A stretch of 64,000 nt of DNA from Rhizobium leguminosarum. GTDB taxonomy: Bacteria; Pseudomonadota; Alphaproteobacteria; Rhizobiales; Rhizobiaceae. The translations under genes were made by a program, and so were the position numbers. The notes below the pieces were generated by a model. The model ran no database searches, was not told where the DNA came from, and saw nothing but the letters and a program-made list of their open reading frames with translations. The stretch is from contig NZ_CP025017.1 in the NCBI RefSeq assembly GCF_002953715.1, positions 215,540-279,539 of the forward strand. The letters are read 5' to 3'. Shown one piece after another: positions 8,411 through 16,936 of this stretch. How positions within the stretch are numbered: position 1 is the first letter of the stretch; each line of letters starts with the position of its first letter.

Positions 8411-9424
8411 ATGCATAGCGGTCTCGTCAATCCGATCGACTTTTTGCGCGAGGGCCGACAGGCAGGCCACCTCGCCATTCCCTATTCGATCGACCGTTCG
8501 CCCTATTATCAGATCCGCATTCCGGTCCTTCGCCTGAGGAATGGCGAGGGGCCGTCTTTGCTGCTGATGGCCGGCAACCATGGCGACGAATATGAGGGCG
8601 AACTCCAGCTCGGCCGGCTGATGCGGCTGCTGGATGTCGCCGAAATCCGCGGCGCCGTCACCATCCTGCCGATGGCGAACCTGCCGGCGGTGATGGCGGC
8701 CAAGCGCTGCTCGCCCTTCGACGGCGGCAATCTCAATCGGGCGTTTCCCGGCGATCCCACCGGATCACCGACGGTGCGGATGGCGCATTTCCTTGAACAT
8801 GAACTTTTTCCGCGCCATGACGTCGTGCTCGATCTGCATTCGGGCGGCACCTCCATGGCCCACCTGCCCTGTACGCTGATCGAGCGGCAGGCCGATGCCG
8901 CCCGCTTCGAGCGGTCCGTTTCGCTGATGCGCGCCATGGGTGCGTCGCATGCCTTCATCGCCGATAACGGGCCGACAGCGCCGACATCGATGGGGGCTGC
9001 GGCAAGGGCCGGAACCATCGGTCTTTCCGGTGAGTTCGGCGGCGGCGGTACCGTGACGCCTGAGACAATGGGTTTCGCGGCGGCCGCGATCGACCGGCTG
9101 CTCGTCACACTCAGCATCGTGAAGCGTCCGGTCCTGTCACGCATGCCGTTCGCCGAGCCCGGACCGTTGCAACTGCTTTCGCTATCCCGGCACAGCCAGG
9201 GCATCTATGCGAACCGCAGAGGCTGGTTCGAGCCGGCCGCAGCCCTCGGCGCCACCGTTGCCGCCGGTGAGCTTGCCGGATGGTATCATGATCTGGAGCG
9301 TCTGGAGCAGCCCGAGGAAGAGCTGCGCTTTGCCGAGAGCGGCATAGTCATTTCCCACCGGTTGCACTGCGACAGCCAGGCCGGCGACTGCCTGATCCAG
9401 GTCGCCGAACCTATCGCATCCTGA
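8411..9424 (+). CDS. Succinylglutamate desuccinylase/aspartoacylase family zinc deacylase
   Basis: A 337-residue M14-like zinc hydrolase that removes an acyl group from an amino compound. The zinc ligands are visible as H57 and E60 in AGNHGDEYEG and H143 in VLDLHSGG. NLNRAFPGD, the family's substrate-carboxylate binding stretch, lies between them. Closest in style to the DoeB/N-acyl-diamino acid deacetylase subgroup rather than to AstE, but this is a judgement by eye. It follows RidA after 110 bp containing a palindrome, so it may be in the same operon. The next gene is convergent. Confidence 0.85.
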   Translation: MHSGLVNPIDFLREGRQAGHLAIPYSIDRSPYYQIRIPVLRLRNGEGPSLLLMAGNHGDEYEGELQLGRLMRLLDVAEIRGAVTILPMANLPAVMAAKRCSPFDGGNLNRAFPGDPTGSPTVRMAHFLEHELFPRHDVVLDLHSGGTSMAHLPCTLIERQADAARFERSVSLMRAMGASHAFIADNGPTAPTSMGAAARAGTIGLSGEFGGGGTVTPETMGFAAAAIDRLLVTLSIVKRPVLSRMPFAEPGPLQLLSLSRHSQGIYANRRGWFEPAAALGATVAAGELAGWYHDLERLEQPEEELRFAESGIVISHRLHCDSQAGDCLIQVAEPIAS

Positions 9425-9438
9425 GGGCGCTGATCTGC

Positions 9439-10623
9439 TTAAGTGATTGCGCCGACCGCTGCTTGGACCCAATCGAGACGCTTTGCTGGTATGAGGCCGT
9501 AATTGTAGAAGTTCACGCCGTCGGCGCCGGCATCGACGGCGGCCTTGGCGCGTGCGGCGAGCACCGCCGGCCCGCTGACCTCGGGATAGAAGACGCGCAG
9601 GCCCACCCCGAGGAACTTGCCCGGTCCGATTGCCGCCCGGCCGGTTCGGATGACATCAGTGACCGCATCCGGTTCCATGTCGTAGCAGCAGAGGATTGCC
9701 CCGTCGCAGAGCTTGCCGGTGGCGGCGAGATCGACGCCGCCGAGCCATCCGTCCTTCAGGTCGATGAGCACGATGCGTGTCGCCGGATCGGCGGCCGCCT
9801 TGATCTCTCCGATCAGGCTGGTCACCGGTTCGCTCCGCCAAGCGAGATAGGCATGCAGATCAGGATGGTCGCAAAAGGCATCGATACTGGCCGCCGGAAA
9901 GTCCGGGAATTGTTGTTTCGGGACAGCTCGTTCGCAGAGTTCCGCGATGAAGCGCGCGACCGTTCCGCGCGCGCCTTCGACCGGCACGCCGGACTTTATG
10001 GCGCGCGCCGTGCAATGGTCGCAGAAGCAGAGCGACAGCAGGAAATCGTCTTCGGCATTCAGGCCCACGCCGTCCTTCTCGTGATGGTATTCATGCGCGA
10101 ATCCCATGAAGTTCGGGCTCTCGAGTTCCACCATATCGGGCCGGTAGTTGGTCGTGATGTCGCGAACAAGGGTGATGGCATAGTCCCGCGCCGCCGGGCT
10201 GGAGGGGCAGAGATTGTAATAGTTGGGATTGCCGAAGGCGTTCCGCGTCACATGATCGGGATGCAGCATGCCGAGACGGGTATTGTGCAGGCAGACCGTC
10301 CAGCAGGAGACCTTAAGCCCCGTCGTGTCGCGTCCCTTGACGAGCGCTTCCAGCATGTCGCCGCGCTTAGTGACATTCCCAGCCATCAGCGGCCGGATCA
10401 CCTTGTCCAGCCACAGACTTTCATCCGGCCGGAAGTAGACGGTCCCGTCCTCGGGGAAGTAGGCCTTCTGCCGCGGGCTGCGCGGCTGCAGGAACCGGCC
10501 GGCATGATAGGAGGTCGCCAGGCTGACCGTGTTCAGGCCCGCGCGGCCGCGAAGGTCGGCGGCGAGTGCTGCAAGCCCCTGGTCCTGGATGTCCCAGGGA
10601 TAAGTCCACATGGAAAGATGCAT
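9439..10623 (-). CDS. Uncharacterised protein, probable TIM-barrel glycosidase-like fold
   Basis: A 394-residue soluble protein I do not recognise as a named family. It starts MHLSMWTYPWDI and has repeated strand-like hydrophobic stretches, including LKVSCWTVCLHN, MVELESPNFMG, IVLIDLKDGWLGG and GVNFYNYGLIP. Their spacing suggests an alpha/beta barrel related to putative glycoside-hydrolase-like proteins. A cysteine group, LSLCFCDHC near residue 210, could bind metal. E in DMVELESP and D in DLKDGW are candidate catalytic acids, by inference only. No signal peptide is visible. Two tandem operator-like 18-mers sit just upstream (10643-10680), matching the site before the transporter operon, so it is probably co-regulated with it. 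Confidence 0.75.
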   Translation of the reverse strand: MHLSMWTYPWDIQDQGLAALAADLRGRAGLNTVSLATSYHAGRFLQPRSPRQKAYFPEDGTVYFRPDESLWLDKVIRPLMAGNVTKRGDMLEALVKGRDTTGLKVSCWTVCLHNTRLGMLHPDHVTRNAFGNPNYYNLCPSSPAARDYAITLVRDITTNYRPDMVELESPNFMGFAHEYHHEKDGVGLNAEDDFLLSLCFCDHCTARAIKSGVPVEGARGTVARFIAELCERAVPKQQFPDFPAASIDAFCDHPDLHAYLAWRSEPVTSLIGEIKAAADPATRIVLIDLKDGWLGGVDLAATGKLCDGAILCCYDMEPDAVTDVIRTGRAAIGPGKFLGVGLRVFYPEVSGPAVLAARAKAAVDAGADGVNFYNYGLIPAKRLDWVQAAVGAIT

Positions 10624-10642
10624 GGCGTGCTCCCGTCGAATC

Positions 10643-10680
10643 TGTCCATTTTATAGAACATGTGTCCATAATAGTGTCCA
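10643..10680. promoter_or_regulatory. Tandem candidate IclR operators, sites 2 and 3
   Basis: Two 18-mers lie at 10643-10660 (TGTCCATTTTATAGAACA) and 10663-10680 (TGTCCATAATAGTGTCCA), one 20-bp period apart, about two helical turns. The first matches the site at 1091-1108 in most positions, giving TGTnCATTnTATnGnACA. They lie 20 bp upstream of the start of the gene ending at 9439. Confidence 0.5.
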
Positions 10681-10749
10681 GACCGATCTTTGAGCACGGG
10701 CGTCCGCCATGTGGCGGGAGCGCCAGCCTGAGAGCCAAGTTCCTGTCCT

Positions 10750-12585
10750 TCAATCAAACGCACGTTGATTGGCGGCATTCTCGTTGTAACGCGCGCGGGC
10801 CTGCTCGAGCCGCTCGGGGCCACCGACCTGCGGAACGGCAACGTCCCACCAGTGGCCGCCTGCGTCGGTCCCGGGGACCGCATCGGTGTCGATCACCAGA
10901 ACGCTCGGAATGTTCCGTTCCCGCGCCGCCACGATGCGTGTCTCAAGCTCGGCGATGGACCCTATCTTTTCGGCATGGGCGCCCATCGAGGCGGCATGCG
11001 CGACAAAATCGATCTCGGGCTGTATGTCGACATTGCAGTCCTTGTACATGTTGTTGAATTCGGCGCCGCCGCACTCGATCTGGAGGCGGTTGATGCAGCC
11101 GTAACCGCGGTTGTCGGTCAACACGACGGTGAACGGCACCCGCCGCATGACGGCGGTTGCGAGTTCCGAATTGGCCATCATGTAGGAGCCGTCGCCGACG
11201 AAGCAGATGACGTCCTTGTCGGGGCGGGCGAGCTTGATGCCCATGGCGCCCGCCACTTCGTATCCCATGCAAGAGAAACCATATTCCATGTGGTATCCGC
11301 CCTTGGCAGATTGCCACAGCACCTGCAGTGCGCCCGGCATGGTGCCGGCTGCGCACATGACCACGGAGTTTTCCGTCGCCACCCGCTGCACGGCGCCGAT
11401 GACTTGCGCATCGGTGGGCAGGGGTCCAGGTCCGTCCGCCTCCGGCGCCGCCGTCACGCGTTCGACCGTTTTGTGCCAATCGGTCCTGCTCCCGGCATCG
11501 ACGCCAGGCCCGCGATACGCTTCGAGCGCGGCGGACAGGCGCGCCAGCGTGACCTTGGCATCGCCGACACAGGGCAATGCCGAATGCTTGGTCGCGTCAT
11601 ATCCGGCAAGGTTGATCGAAGCGAGTCGGCGCGAGGGATTGCGGAAAAGCGCCCAGCTGCCTGTGGTGAAATCCTGGAAGCGCGTGCCGATGCCGATCAC
11701 GAGGTCCGCCTCGGCGCAAAGCGCATTGGCCGACGCCGAGCCGGTCACACCAGGCGATCCGAAATTCAGCGGGTGCTCCCAGCTGTTGGCGCCCTTCCCG
11801 GCTTGTGTTTCGACAAACGGGATATGATGCTTCTCCGCGAATGCGGCGAGTTCGGCCTCGGCCTGCGAATAGATGACGCCGCCGCCGGAAATGATCACCG
11901 GCCTGCGCGCAGCCCGGATGGCATCGGCGAGATCTGCGACCTCCCGCGGATCCGGTTCGGGACGACGGATGCGCCACACCTTCGGTTCGAAAAAGGCTTG
12001 GGGGTAGTCGTAGAGCTCTGCTTGCACATCTTGGTAGAATGCCAGCGTGACAGGGCCGCAATGACCGGGATCGGTCATGACGGACAAGGCGCGCGACAGG
12101 CAAGTCAGGAGATGCTCGGGACGGGCGATCCGGTCGAAATAAGCCGAGACCGGCCGGAAGCAGTCATTGGCGCTGACGGTTCCGTCGTTCATATCCTCGA
12201 TCTGCTGCAACACCGGCTCGGGGCGGCGATTGGCGAACACATCTCCGGGTATGAAAAGCACGGGCAATCTGTTGACATGGGCAAGCGCACAAGCCGTGAC
12301 CATATTGGTGGCACCCGGGCCGATCGAGGATGTCACGGCCTGGGCGCGCCGGCGCTTCAGCGTCTTCGCATAAGCAATCGCCGCATGCGCCATGGTCTGT
12401 TCATTCTGGCCGCGCCATGTGGGAAGGGCGTCGCCAATCCCATGCAGCGCCTCTCCGATGCCGGCGACATTGCCGTGACCGAAGATCGCCCAGACGCCTT
12501 CGATGAAGCGTTCGCCATCCTCGGTCATCTGGACCGAGAGCCATTTCATCATGGCCTGCGCGGCGGTCAGTCGTATCGTTGTCAT
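10750..12585 (-). CDS. iolD: 3D-(3,5/4)-trihydroxycyclohexane-1,2-dione acylhydrolase (IolD)
   Basis: A 611-residue thiamine-diphosphate enzyme of inositol breakdown that hydrolytically opens the cyclic dione intermediate to a 5-deoxy-glucuronate. Three regions are visible: N-terminal TPP-binding domain (AIFGHGNVAGIGEAL, SSIGPGATNMVTACAL), central domain (about 200-340), and C-terminal TPP pyrophosphate domain with GDGSYMMANSELATAV followed by the asparagine region TDNRGYGCINR. The length fits. The ATG at 12585 follows GGAGGCAGCAGA and overlaps the iolC stop as ATGA. It is the last gene of the inositol-type operon. Confidence 0.93.
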   Translation of the reverse strand: MTTIRLTAAQAMMKWLSVQMTEDGERFIEGVWAIFGHGNVAGIGEALHGIGDALPTWRGQNEQTMAHAAIAYAKTLKRRRAQAVTSSIGPGATNMVTACALAHVNRLPVLFIPGDVFANRRPEPVLQQIEDMNDGTVSANDCFRPVSAYFDRIARPEHLLTCLSRALSVMTDPGHCGPVTLAFYQDVQAELYDYPQAFFEPKVWRIRRPEPDPREVADLADAIRAARRPVIISGGGVIYSQAEAELAAFAEKHHIPFVETQAGKGANSWEHPLNFGSPGVTGSASANALCAEADLVIGIGTRFQDFTTGSWALFRNPSRRLASINLAGYDATKHSALPCVGDAKVTLARLSAALEAYRGPGVDAGSRTDWHKTVERVTAAPEADGPGPLPTDAQVIGAVQRVATENSVVMCAAGTMPGALQVLWQSAKGGYHMEYGFSCMGYEVAGAMGIKLARPDKDVICFVGDGSYMMANSELATAVMRRVPFTVVLTDNRGYGCINRLQIECGGAEFNNMYKDCNVDIQPEIDFVAHAASMGAHAEKIGSIAELETRIVAARERNIPSVLVIDTDAVPGTDAGGHWWDVAVPQVGGPERLEQARARYNENAANQRAFD

Positions 12586-14495
12586 TCTGCTGCCTCCTGC
12601 ACGTGCGCCCGCGCACGGTCCCAGACCGTGCAAAGCCGGGAATATCGTTTCGCCATCTCTTCGACAGCCTCTTCATCACTGATCGAGCCCTCGAACCAGC
12701 CGCGGGCGACGGAGCCGAAGATCGTCCGGCCGACGGCAAATCCCTTGACGAGTGGGAAGCTCGCGGCAACTTCAAAGCTCGCCTTCAACACGTCCTCCGG
12801 CGCATCCAGGCCGAGGACCACGATCCCTCTTGTATGACGATCGTTTTCCTCGATGGCGGCACAGACCCTCGCCCAGGCTTCGGGCTCGTCCATCGGTTCG
12901 AGCTTCCACCAGTCAGGAAAAATGCCTTCGGCATAGAAGCGGAGGATCAGTGTCGCGGTTGTGTCCGTGGTGATGCTTGCGACCTTGGAAGGGATGACCT
13001 CGAGCAGGAATTCCAGTCTGTTGCGGCGCGAGGCCACGTAAAGCCGCCGCACTTCCGCCAGTTGCCGGCCCCAGGTCGCATCGTCATCATCGGGGTGGCA
13101 GAAGCAGAGCACCTTGACGACGTTCTCGCGTGCCCATTCCGAAAGCCCCCCGCAATCGGGACCGAGTGACGGCTCCAGGCTAAGCGGCCGCGACCCCGGC
13201 CACTCGCAGGGTCTGCCGATCCAAAGGCCGGTCCCGGAGGCGGCGTGTAGTGCGCGCCGGCCAATTCGGTCGTCGCAGAGGATTCCGTAGCCGGAACGCC
13301 CGTTCTGCACCTTGAGTGCCGCTTCAAGGCAAAGCTCCTTGAAAGCGCCGCCCTTCGACGCCGTGTAGCCCGCCATGCTTTCGAGCTGCATCCGGTGATC
13401 GAAGGCGAAGACTCGCATCTCAGACCAGTCGCCATGCCGGTTGGTCGACCAGTGTATCTGCTCCAGCTCGGGATCATTGCGCAGATCGGGGCGCGTCATG
13501 CCGCGCTCGAGGAAGAAATTCAGCTCCTGAAGTGACGGATATGCCGGCGTGCAGCCGTGACGGGAGACTGCAAAAGCGCCGCAGGCATTGGCGTATCTGA
13601 GCGCGGTCGGCCAGTCCTCGCCATCAAGCCAGCCTTTCAGCAGCCCGGCGAAAAAGCCGTCTCCGGCACCGAGAACGTTGAAGACTTCGACCGGGAAACC
13701 CTCGCCCGAAATGCCCTCGTCCAGATTATCCGGTATCGCATCTTCGAATGCGACCGCCCCTTTGGCGCCGCGCTTGCAGACGAGCGTCGCCGCAGTCACG
13801 GCCCGCACGGTCCGCAGGGCCGCCACGGTATCGGTCGTCCCGCCGGCGATGTGGAATTCTTCCTCTGTCCCGACGATCAGATCGAACAGATGAAGCGTCG
13901 TCTGGAGTCTTTCGGTCACCTGCCCGCTTGCCACATAGCGGCTTTCCCCCTCGCCATGGCCGGCCACCCCCCAAAGGTTTGGGCGATAGTCGATGTCGAG
14001 AGCCGTTTTGGCGTCATGCTTGCGGGCAAAGCCGAGTGCCTTGAGCACGGCCGCTTCCGTGCGCGGATGGGAGAGGTGTGTTCCCGTCACCAGCACCGAA
14101 CGGGCGCTGGAAACGAAAGCCTCGTCGATATCCTCCTCGCAAAGCGCCATGTCGGCGCAATTTTCCCGGTAGAATATCAACGGGAAACGTTCCTCGTCGC
14201 GGATCCCGAGAATGACGAGTGCCGTCAGCCGCTCGGGATCCGTCACGACGCCCCTGCCGTCGACGCCATGCCGGGCAAGCTCCTCGCGGATGAACCGGCC
14301 CATATGCTCATCGCCCACCCGGGAGATCAGTGCCGACTTGAGGCCCAGCCGCGCCGTGCCGCAGGCAATGTTGGTCGGACTGCCGCCGATATACTTTTCG
14401 AAGGATCCCATATCCTCCAGCCGTCCTCCGACCTGCGCCCCATAGAGGTCGACGCCGGCGCGCCCGATCGTGATCACGTCCAATGTCTTGGTCAT
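12582..14495 (-). CDS. iolC: 5-dehydro-2-deoxygluconokinase fused to DUF2090 (IolC)
   Basis: A 637-residue two-domain protein. Residues 1 to about 325 are a PfkB-family sugar kinase with the first signature region around YIGGSPTNIACGTARLG and the catalytic GAGDGF (276-281). Residues about 330-635 are a DUF2090 domain, an aldolase-like barrel that in alphaproteobacteria is commonly fused to IolC. The kinase phosphorylates 2-deoxy-5-keto-gluconate, and the second domain may cleave the product, by analogy with IolJ (inference). GAGGAAACCGAC precedes the ATG. The stop overlaps iolD. Confidence 0.93.
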   Translation of the reverse strand: MTKTLDVITIGRAGVDLYGAQVGGRLEDMGSFEKYIGGSPTNIACGTARLGLKSALISRVGDEHMGRFIREELARHGVDGRGVVTDPERLTALVILGIRDEERFPLIFYRENCADMALCEEDIDEAFVSSARSVLVTGTHLSHPRTEAAVLKALGFARKHDAKTALDIDYRPNLWGVAGHGEGESRYVASGQVTERLQTTLHLFDLIVGTEEEFHIAGGTTDTVAALRTVRAVTAATLVCKRGAKGAVAFEDAIPDNLDEGISGEGFPVEVFNVLGAGDGFFAGLLKGWLDGEDWPTALRYANACGAFAVSRHGCTPAYPSLQELNFFLERGMTRPDLRNDPELEQIHWSTNRHGDWSEMRVFAFDHRMQLESMAGYTASKGGAFKELCLEAALKVQNGRSGYGILCDDRIGRRALHAASGTGLWIGRPCEWPGSRPLSLEPSLGPDCGGLSEWARENVVKVLCFCHPDDDDATWGRQLAEVRRLYVASRRNRLEFLLEVIPSKVASITTDTTATLILRFYAEGIFPDWWKLEPMDEPEAWARVCAAIEENDRHTRGIVVLGLDAPEDVLKASFEVAASFPLVKGFAVGRTIFGSVARGWFEGSISDEEAVEEMAKRYSRLCTVWDRARAHVQEAAE

Positions 14496-14606
14496 GTCGG
14501 TTTCCTCGCAGTACTATTGAATTCTGTCATGGTGATCCGCCGGCCTCTTCGCAGGAAACGACCAATGCAAAGGGAGCGCGGGCGAACGACCGCCCGCGCC
14601 TGTCCA

Positions 14607-15548
14607 TCAGCGGCTGATTGTTGCCTGCAGTGCATCGATGGAGGATTGGATGCCGGCCTCGGTCGACATGGTGAAGTCTTCCATCTCGAGGCTGACCCAA
14701 TCGTTGTAGCCGACCATGCGCACCACGGAGAAGAACTCCTTCCACCATTGCAGGTCATGGCCGGCGCCGACGGCGACATAGTTCCAGCTGCGATTGGCGA
14801 CGTCGGTTACGTCCTTGAGCTCGAGCAAGCCGTTGACGTCGGCGAGGCCCCGCTCGATGCGGGTATCCTTGCCATGGCAATGATGGATGGCATTGCCCAG
14901 CGCACGGGCGGAGGCGATCGGGTCGGCGCCCATCCACATCAGATGCGACGGATCGAGGTTCATGCCGACCTTCGCACCGACTTCGTTGCGCAGGCGGAAG
15001 AGGGTCTCGGGGTTCCATACGAGCATGGCCGAGAAGTTTTCCAGCGCGTATTTTTCGACGCCGACTTCATCGGCGAGCTTGACCAGGCCGTGCCAGAGCG
15101 GGAAGGCCCGATCTTCCCACTGATATCGGTCGCGCTCAGGCATCTCGTTCGGCCAGCTCTTGGTGTAGACCAGCCAGTTCGGCACCGTGTCGCCGGGGGC
15201 GGCTTCCGGCAGGCCGGACATGGTGACGATCTTCTTCACGCCGATTTCGCCGGCGAGCCGGATGGTGTCTTCCATTTCCTTGCGGTGGCGCTTGCCCATG
15301 TCACCCGGATCGAGCGGGTTTGCCGAGCAATTCAGCGCGGCGATTTCCAGGCCGCGGGCTTCGATTTCCTTCAACTTGGTCTTGAGCAGGCCCCGGTCGG
15401 CCAGCAGCTCGTCGGCACGGAAGTGCGGTCCGCGCGACCAGCCGCCGCCGGTCATCTCGATACCTTCGACACCAAGTTTGATGCATTTGTCGAGCATGTC
15501 AGTGAAGGAAAGGTCGCCCATCACATCGGTGCAGATCGATAGTTTCAT
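14607..15548 (-). CDS. Sugar phosphate isomerase/epimerase (xylose-isomerase-like TIM barrel)
   Basis: A 313-residue AP-endonuclease-2-type barrel. Metal-ligand-like positions are seen in YALENFSAM, MNLDPSHLMWMG, HHCHGKD and the C-terminal VSLEMED, the usual E/D/H/E set of this superfamily. It is not a typical IolE (the N-terminal motif of that 2-keto-myo-inositol dehydratase is absent), but in this operon it may do the dehydration or an isomerisation step. It lies between the Gfo/Idh dehydrogenase and iolC, with a gap of about 110 bp to iolC. Confidence 0.85.
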   Translation of the reverse strand: MKLSICTDVMGDLSFTDMLDKCIKLGVEGIEMTGGGWSRGPHFRADELLADRGLLKTKLKEIEARGLEIAALNCSANPLDPGDMGKRHRKEMEDTIRLAGEIGVKKIVTMSGLPEAAPGDTVPNWLVYTKSWPNEMPERDRYQWEDRAFPLWHGLVKLADEVGVEKYALENFSAMLVWNPETLFRLRNEVGAKVGMNLDPSHLMWMGADPIASARALGNAIHHCHGKDTRIERGLADVNGLLELKDVTDVANRSWNYVAVGAGHDLQWWKEFFSVVRMVGYNDWVSLEMEDFTMSTEAGIQSSIDALQATISR

Positions 15549-15645
15549 GTCATTGTCTTTCTAAAAGAGGGTGCCGGGCTAAAAGGGGGTGTCGGGGACG
15601 CGCCTGGGAGGAGGATGGAGGAGATCCGACGCGCCCCCTGATCGA

Positions 15646-16818
15646 TCACTTGAACTCGACCCAGGCCGAACCTGCGTCCGCCGAGCGAACGCAGTTTTCC
15701 AGCCAGCGCACACCTTCGGTGCCGGCTTCGATGCCGGGATAATGATGGCCTTTGAGGAATGCCTCGTCGCCGCGACGTTTTGCGTCGATCGCCTGGGCGA
15801 TCCAGAGGTAGATGTTCGCCCAGCTGTCGCCCAAGCCTTCGGTGTGCAGCGCGCCCATGCGATCGTAGGCGAGGCTTTCCTCTTCGAGGTAGGGCATGCC
15901 GTGATGCAAAGTGCGGTTCGGTTCACCCTGTACTTCGTAAATCAGCTGGTCCGGGTGGGAATCAGACCATTCGACGGAGGCCTTGGAGCCGACGAAACGG
16001 TAGCGCTGCGAACCCATATTCCCGGCATTCACCGAGGATACCCAGAGACGGCCGCGGGCGCCGTTGTCGTAATGCATGAGAACGGTCGCATGGTCTTCGA
16101 GTGGCGCACGGGTCGGAATGAAGGCCTTGCGGTCGCAGAGCAGCTTTTCGATCTTCATATGCGGCAGCACTACTTCGGAGAGATGGTAGAGGTGCGTGCC
16201 GATATCGCCGAGAACGAAGGTCGGGCCGGCCGTCTTGGGATTGGTGCGCCATTTCAAGGCTTCGCCGGCGCCGACATCGTCGCCCGAGTTGAAGCCGTGG
16301 GTATATTGCATGTCGACGATGCGGATATCGCCGAGCATGCCCTTCTTGACCATCGCCGCCATCTGGTGAACCAGCGGATGGCCGGTGAAGCCGTAGGTGA
16401 CACCGACGATCAGGCCCTTCTCTTTGGCCAGCTTGGCGACCTCGTCGCATTCGGCGACGGTGAAGAACAGCGGCTTTTCGCAAATCACGTGAAGACCGGC
16501 TTCGAGGCACGCCTTGGTGATCTCGTAGTGGGTGAAGTTCGGCGTGGCGATCGAGACGACCTCGACGCCGTCCTCACGCCCGGCCTCCTTGGCGATCAGT
16601 TCCTTATAGTCGCCATAGCACCTGTCCGCAGTAACGCCGATCTGCGTGCCGAAGTCGCGTCCACGCTCGGCGTCGAGATCGAAAGCTCCGCAGATAAGCC
16701 GGTAGGTGCCGTCCCGCTGGGCGCCGGTTCTATGCTTGTAGCCCACCTGCCCGGTGCGGCCGCCGCCGACCATGCCCCAAAGCAGGGGGCGCTCGATGGA
16801 TCTTTCTCCGTTGATCAT
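15646..16818 (-). CDS. Gfo/Idh/MocA family NAD(P)-dependent dehydrogenase
   Basis: A 390-residue oxidoreductase with an N-terminal Rossmann domain (MVGGGRTGQVGYKH, residues 16-29) and the family hallmark EKPLF (114-118), whose lysine binds cofactor and substrate. The second domain carries DIGTHLYHLSE, matching the conserved GxHxxD/H catalytic region. Members include inositol 2-dehydrogenases; an inositol or related polyol is the likely substrate from the iolCD context. AAGGACAGAAG precedes the ATG. It is longer than myo-inositol dehydrogenase IolG (about 330-340), closer to the larger scyllo-inositol or glucoside-type dehydrogenases. Confidence 0.88.
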   Translation of the reverse strand: MINGERSIERPLLWGMVGGGRTGQVGYKHRTGAQRDGTYRLICGAFDLDAERGRDFGTQIGVTADRCYGDYKELIAKEAGREDGVEVVSIATPNFTHYEITKACLEAGLHVICEKPLFFTVAECDEVAKLAKEKGLIVGVTYGFTGHPLVHQMAAMVKKGMLGDIRIVDMQYTHGFNSGDDVGAGEALKWRTNPKTAGPTFVLGDIGTHLYHLSEVVLPHMKIEKLLCDRKAFIPTRAPLEDHATVLMHYDNGARGRLWVSSVNAGNMGSQRYRFVGSKASVEWSDSHPDQLIYEVQGEPNRTLHHGMPYLEEESLAYDRMGALHTEGLGDSWANIYLWIAQAIDAKRRGDEAFLKGHHYPGIEAGTEGVRWLENCVRSADAGSAWVEFK

Positions 16819-16936
16819 CTTCTGTCCTTCCAGGAATGATGTCTGTGATGTTTAAGCGTTCTGGGCAGAACCCCGGTCGCGGTCGCTCGCGCCAATCGCC
16901 TGGCTGCATCGCGAACCGCTAGAGGGGCATCGCGCG

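Noticed and set aside
10765..12837. 690-residue plus-strand frame opposite iolD
   Set aside because: Shadow of iolD and iolC, with histidine/arginine-rich composition and no motifs.
13557..15542. 661-residue plus-strand frame opposite iolC and the isomerase
   Set aside because: Antisense shadow of well supported genes.
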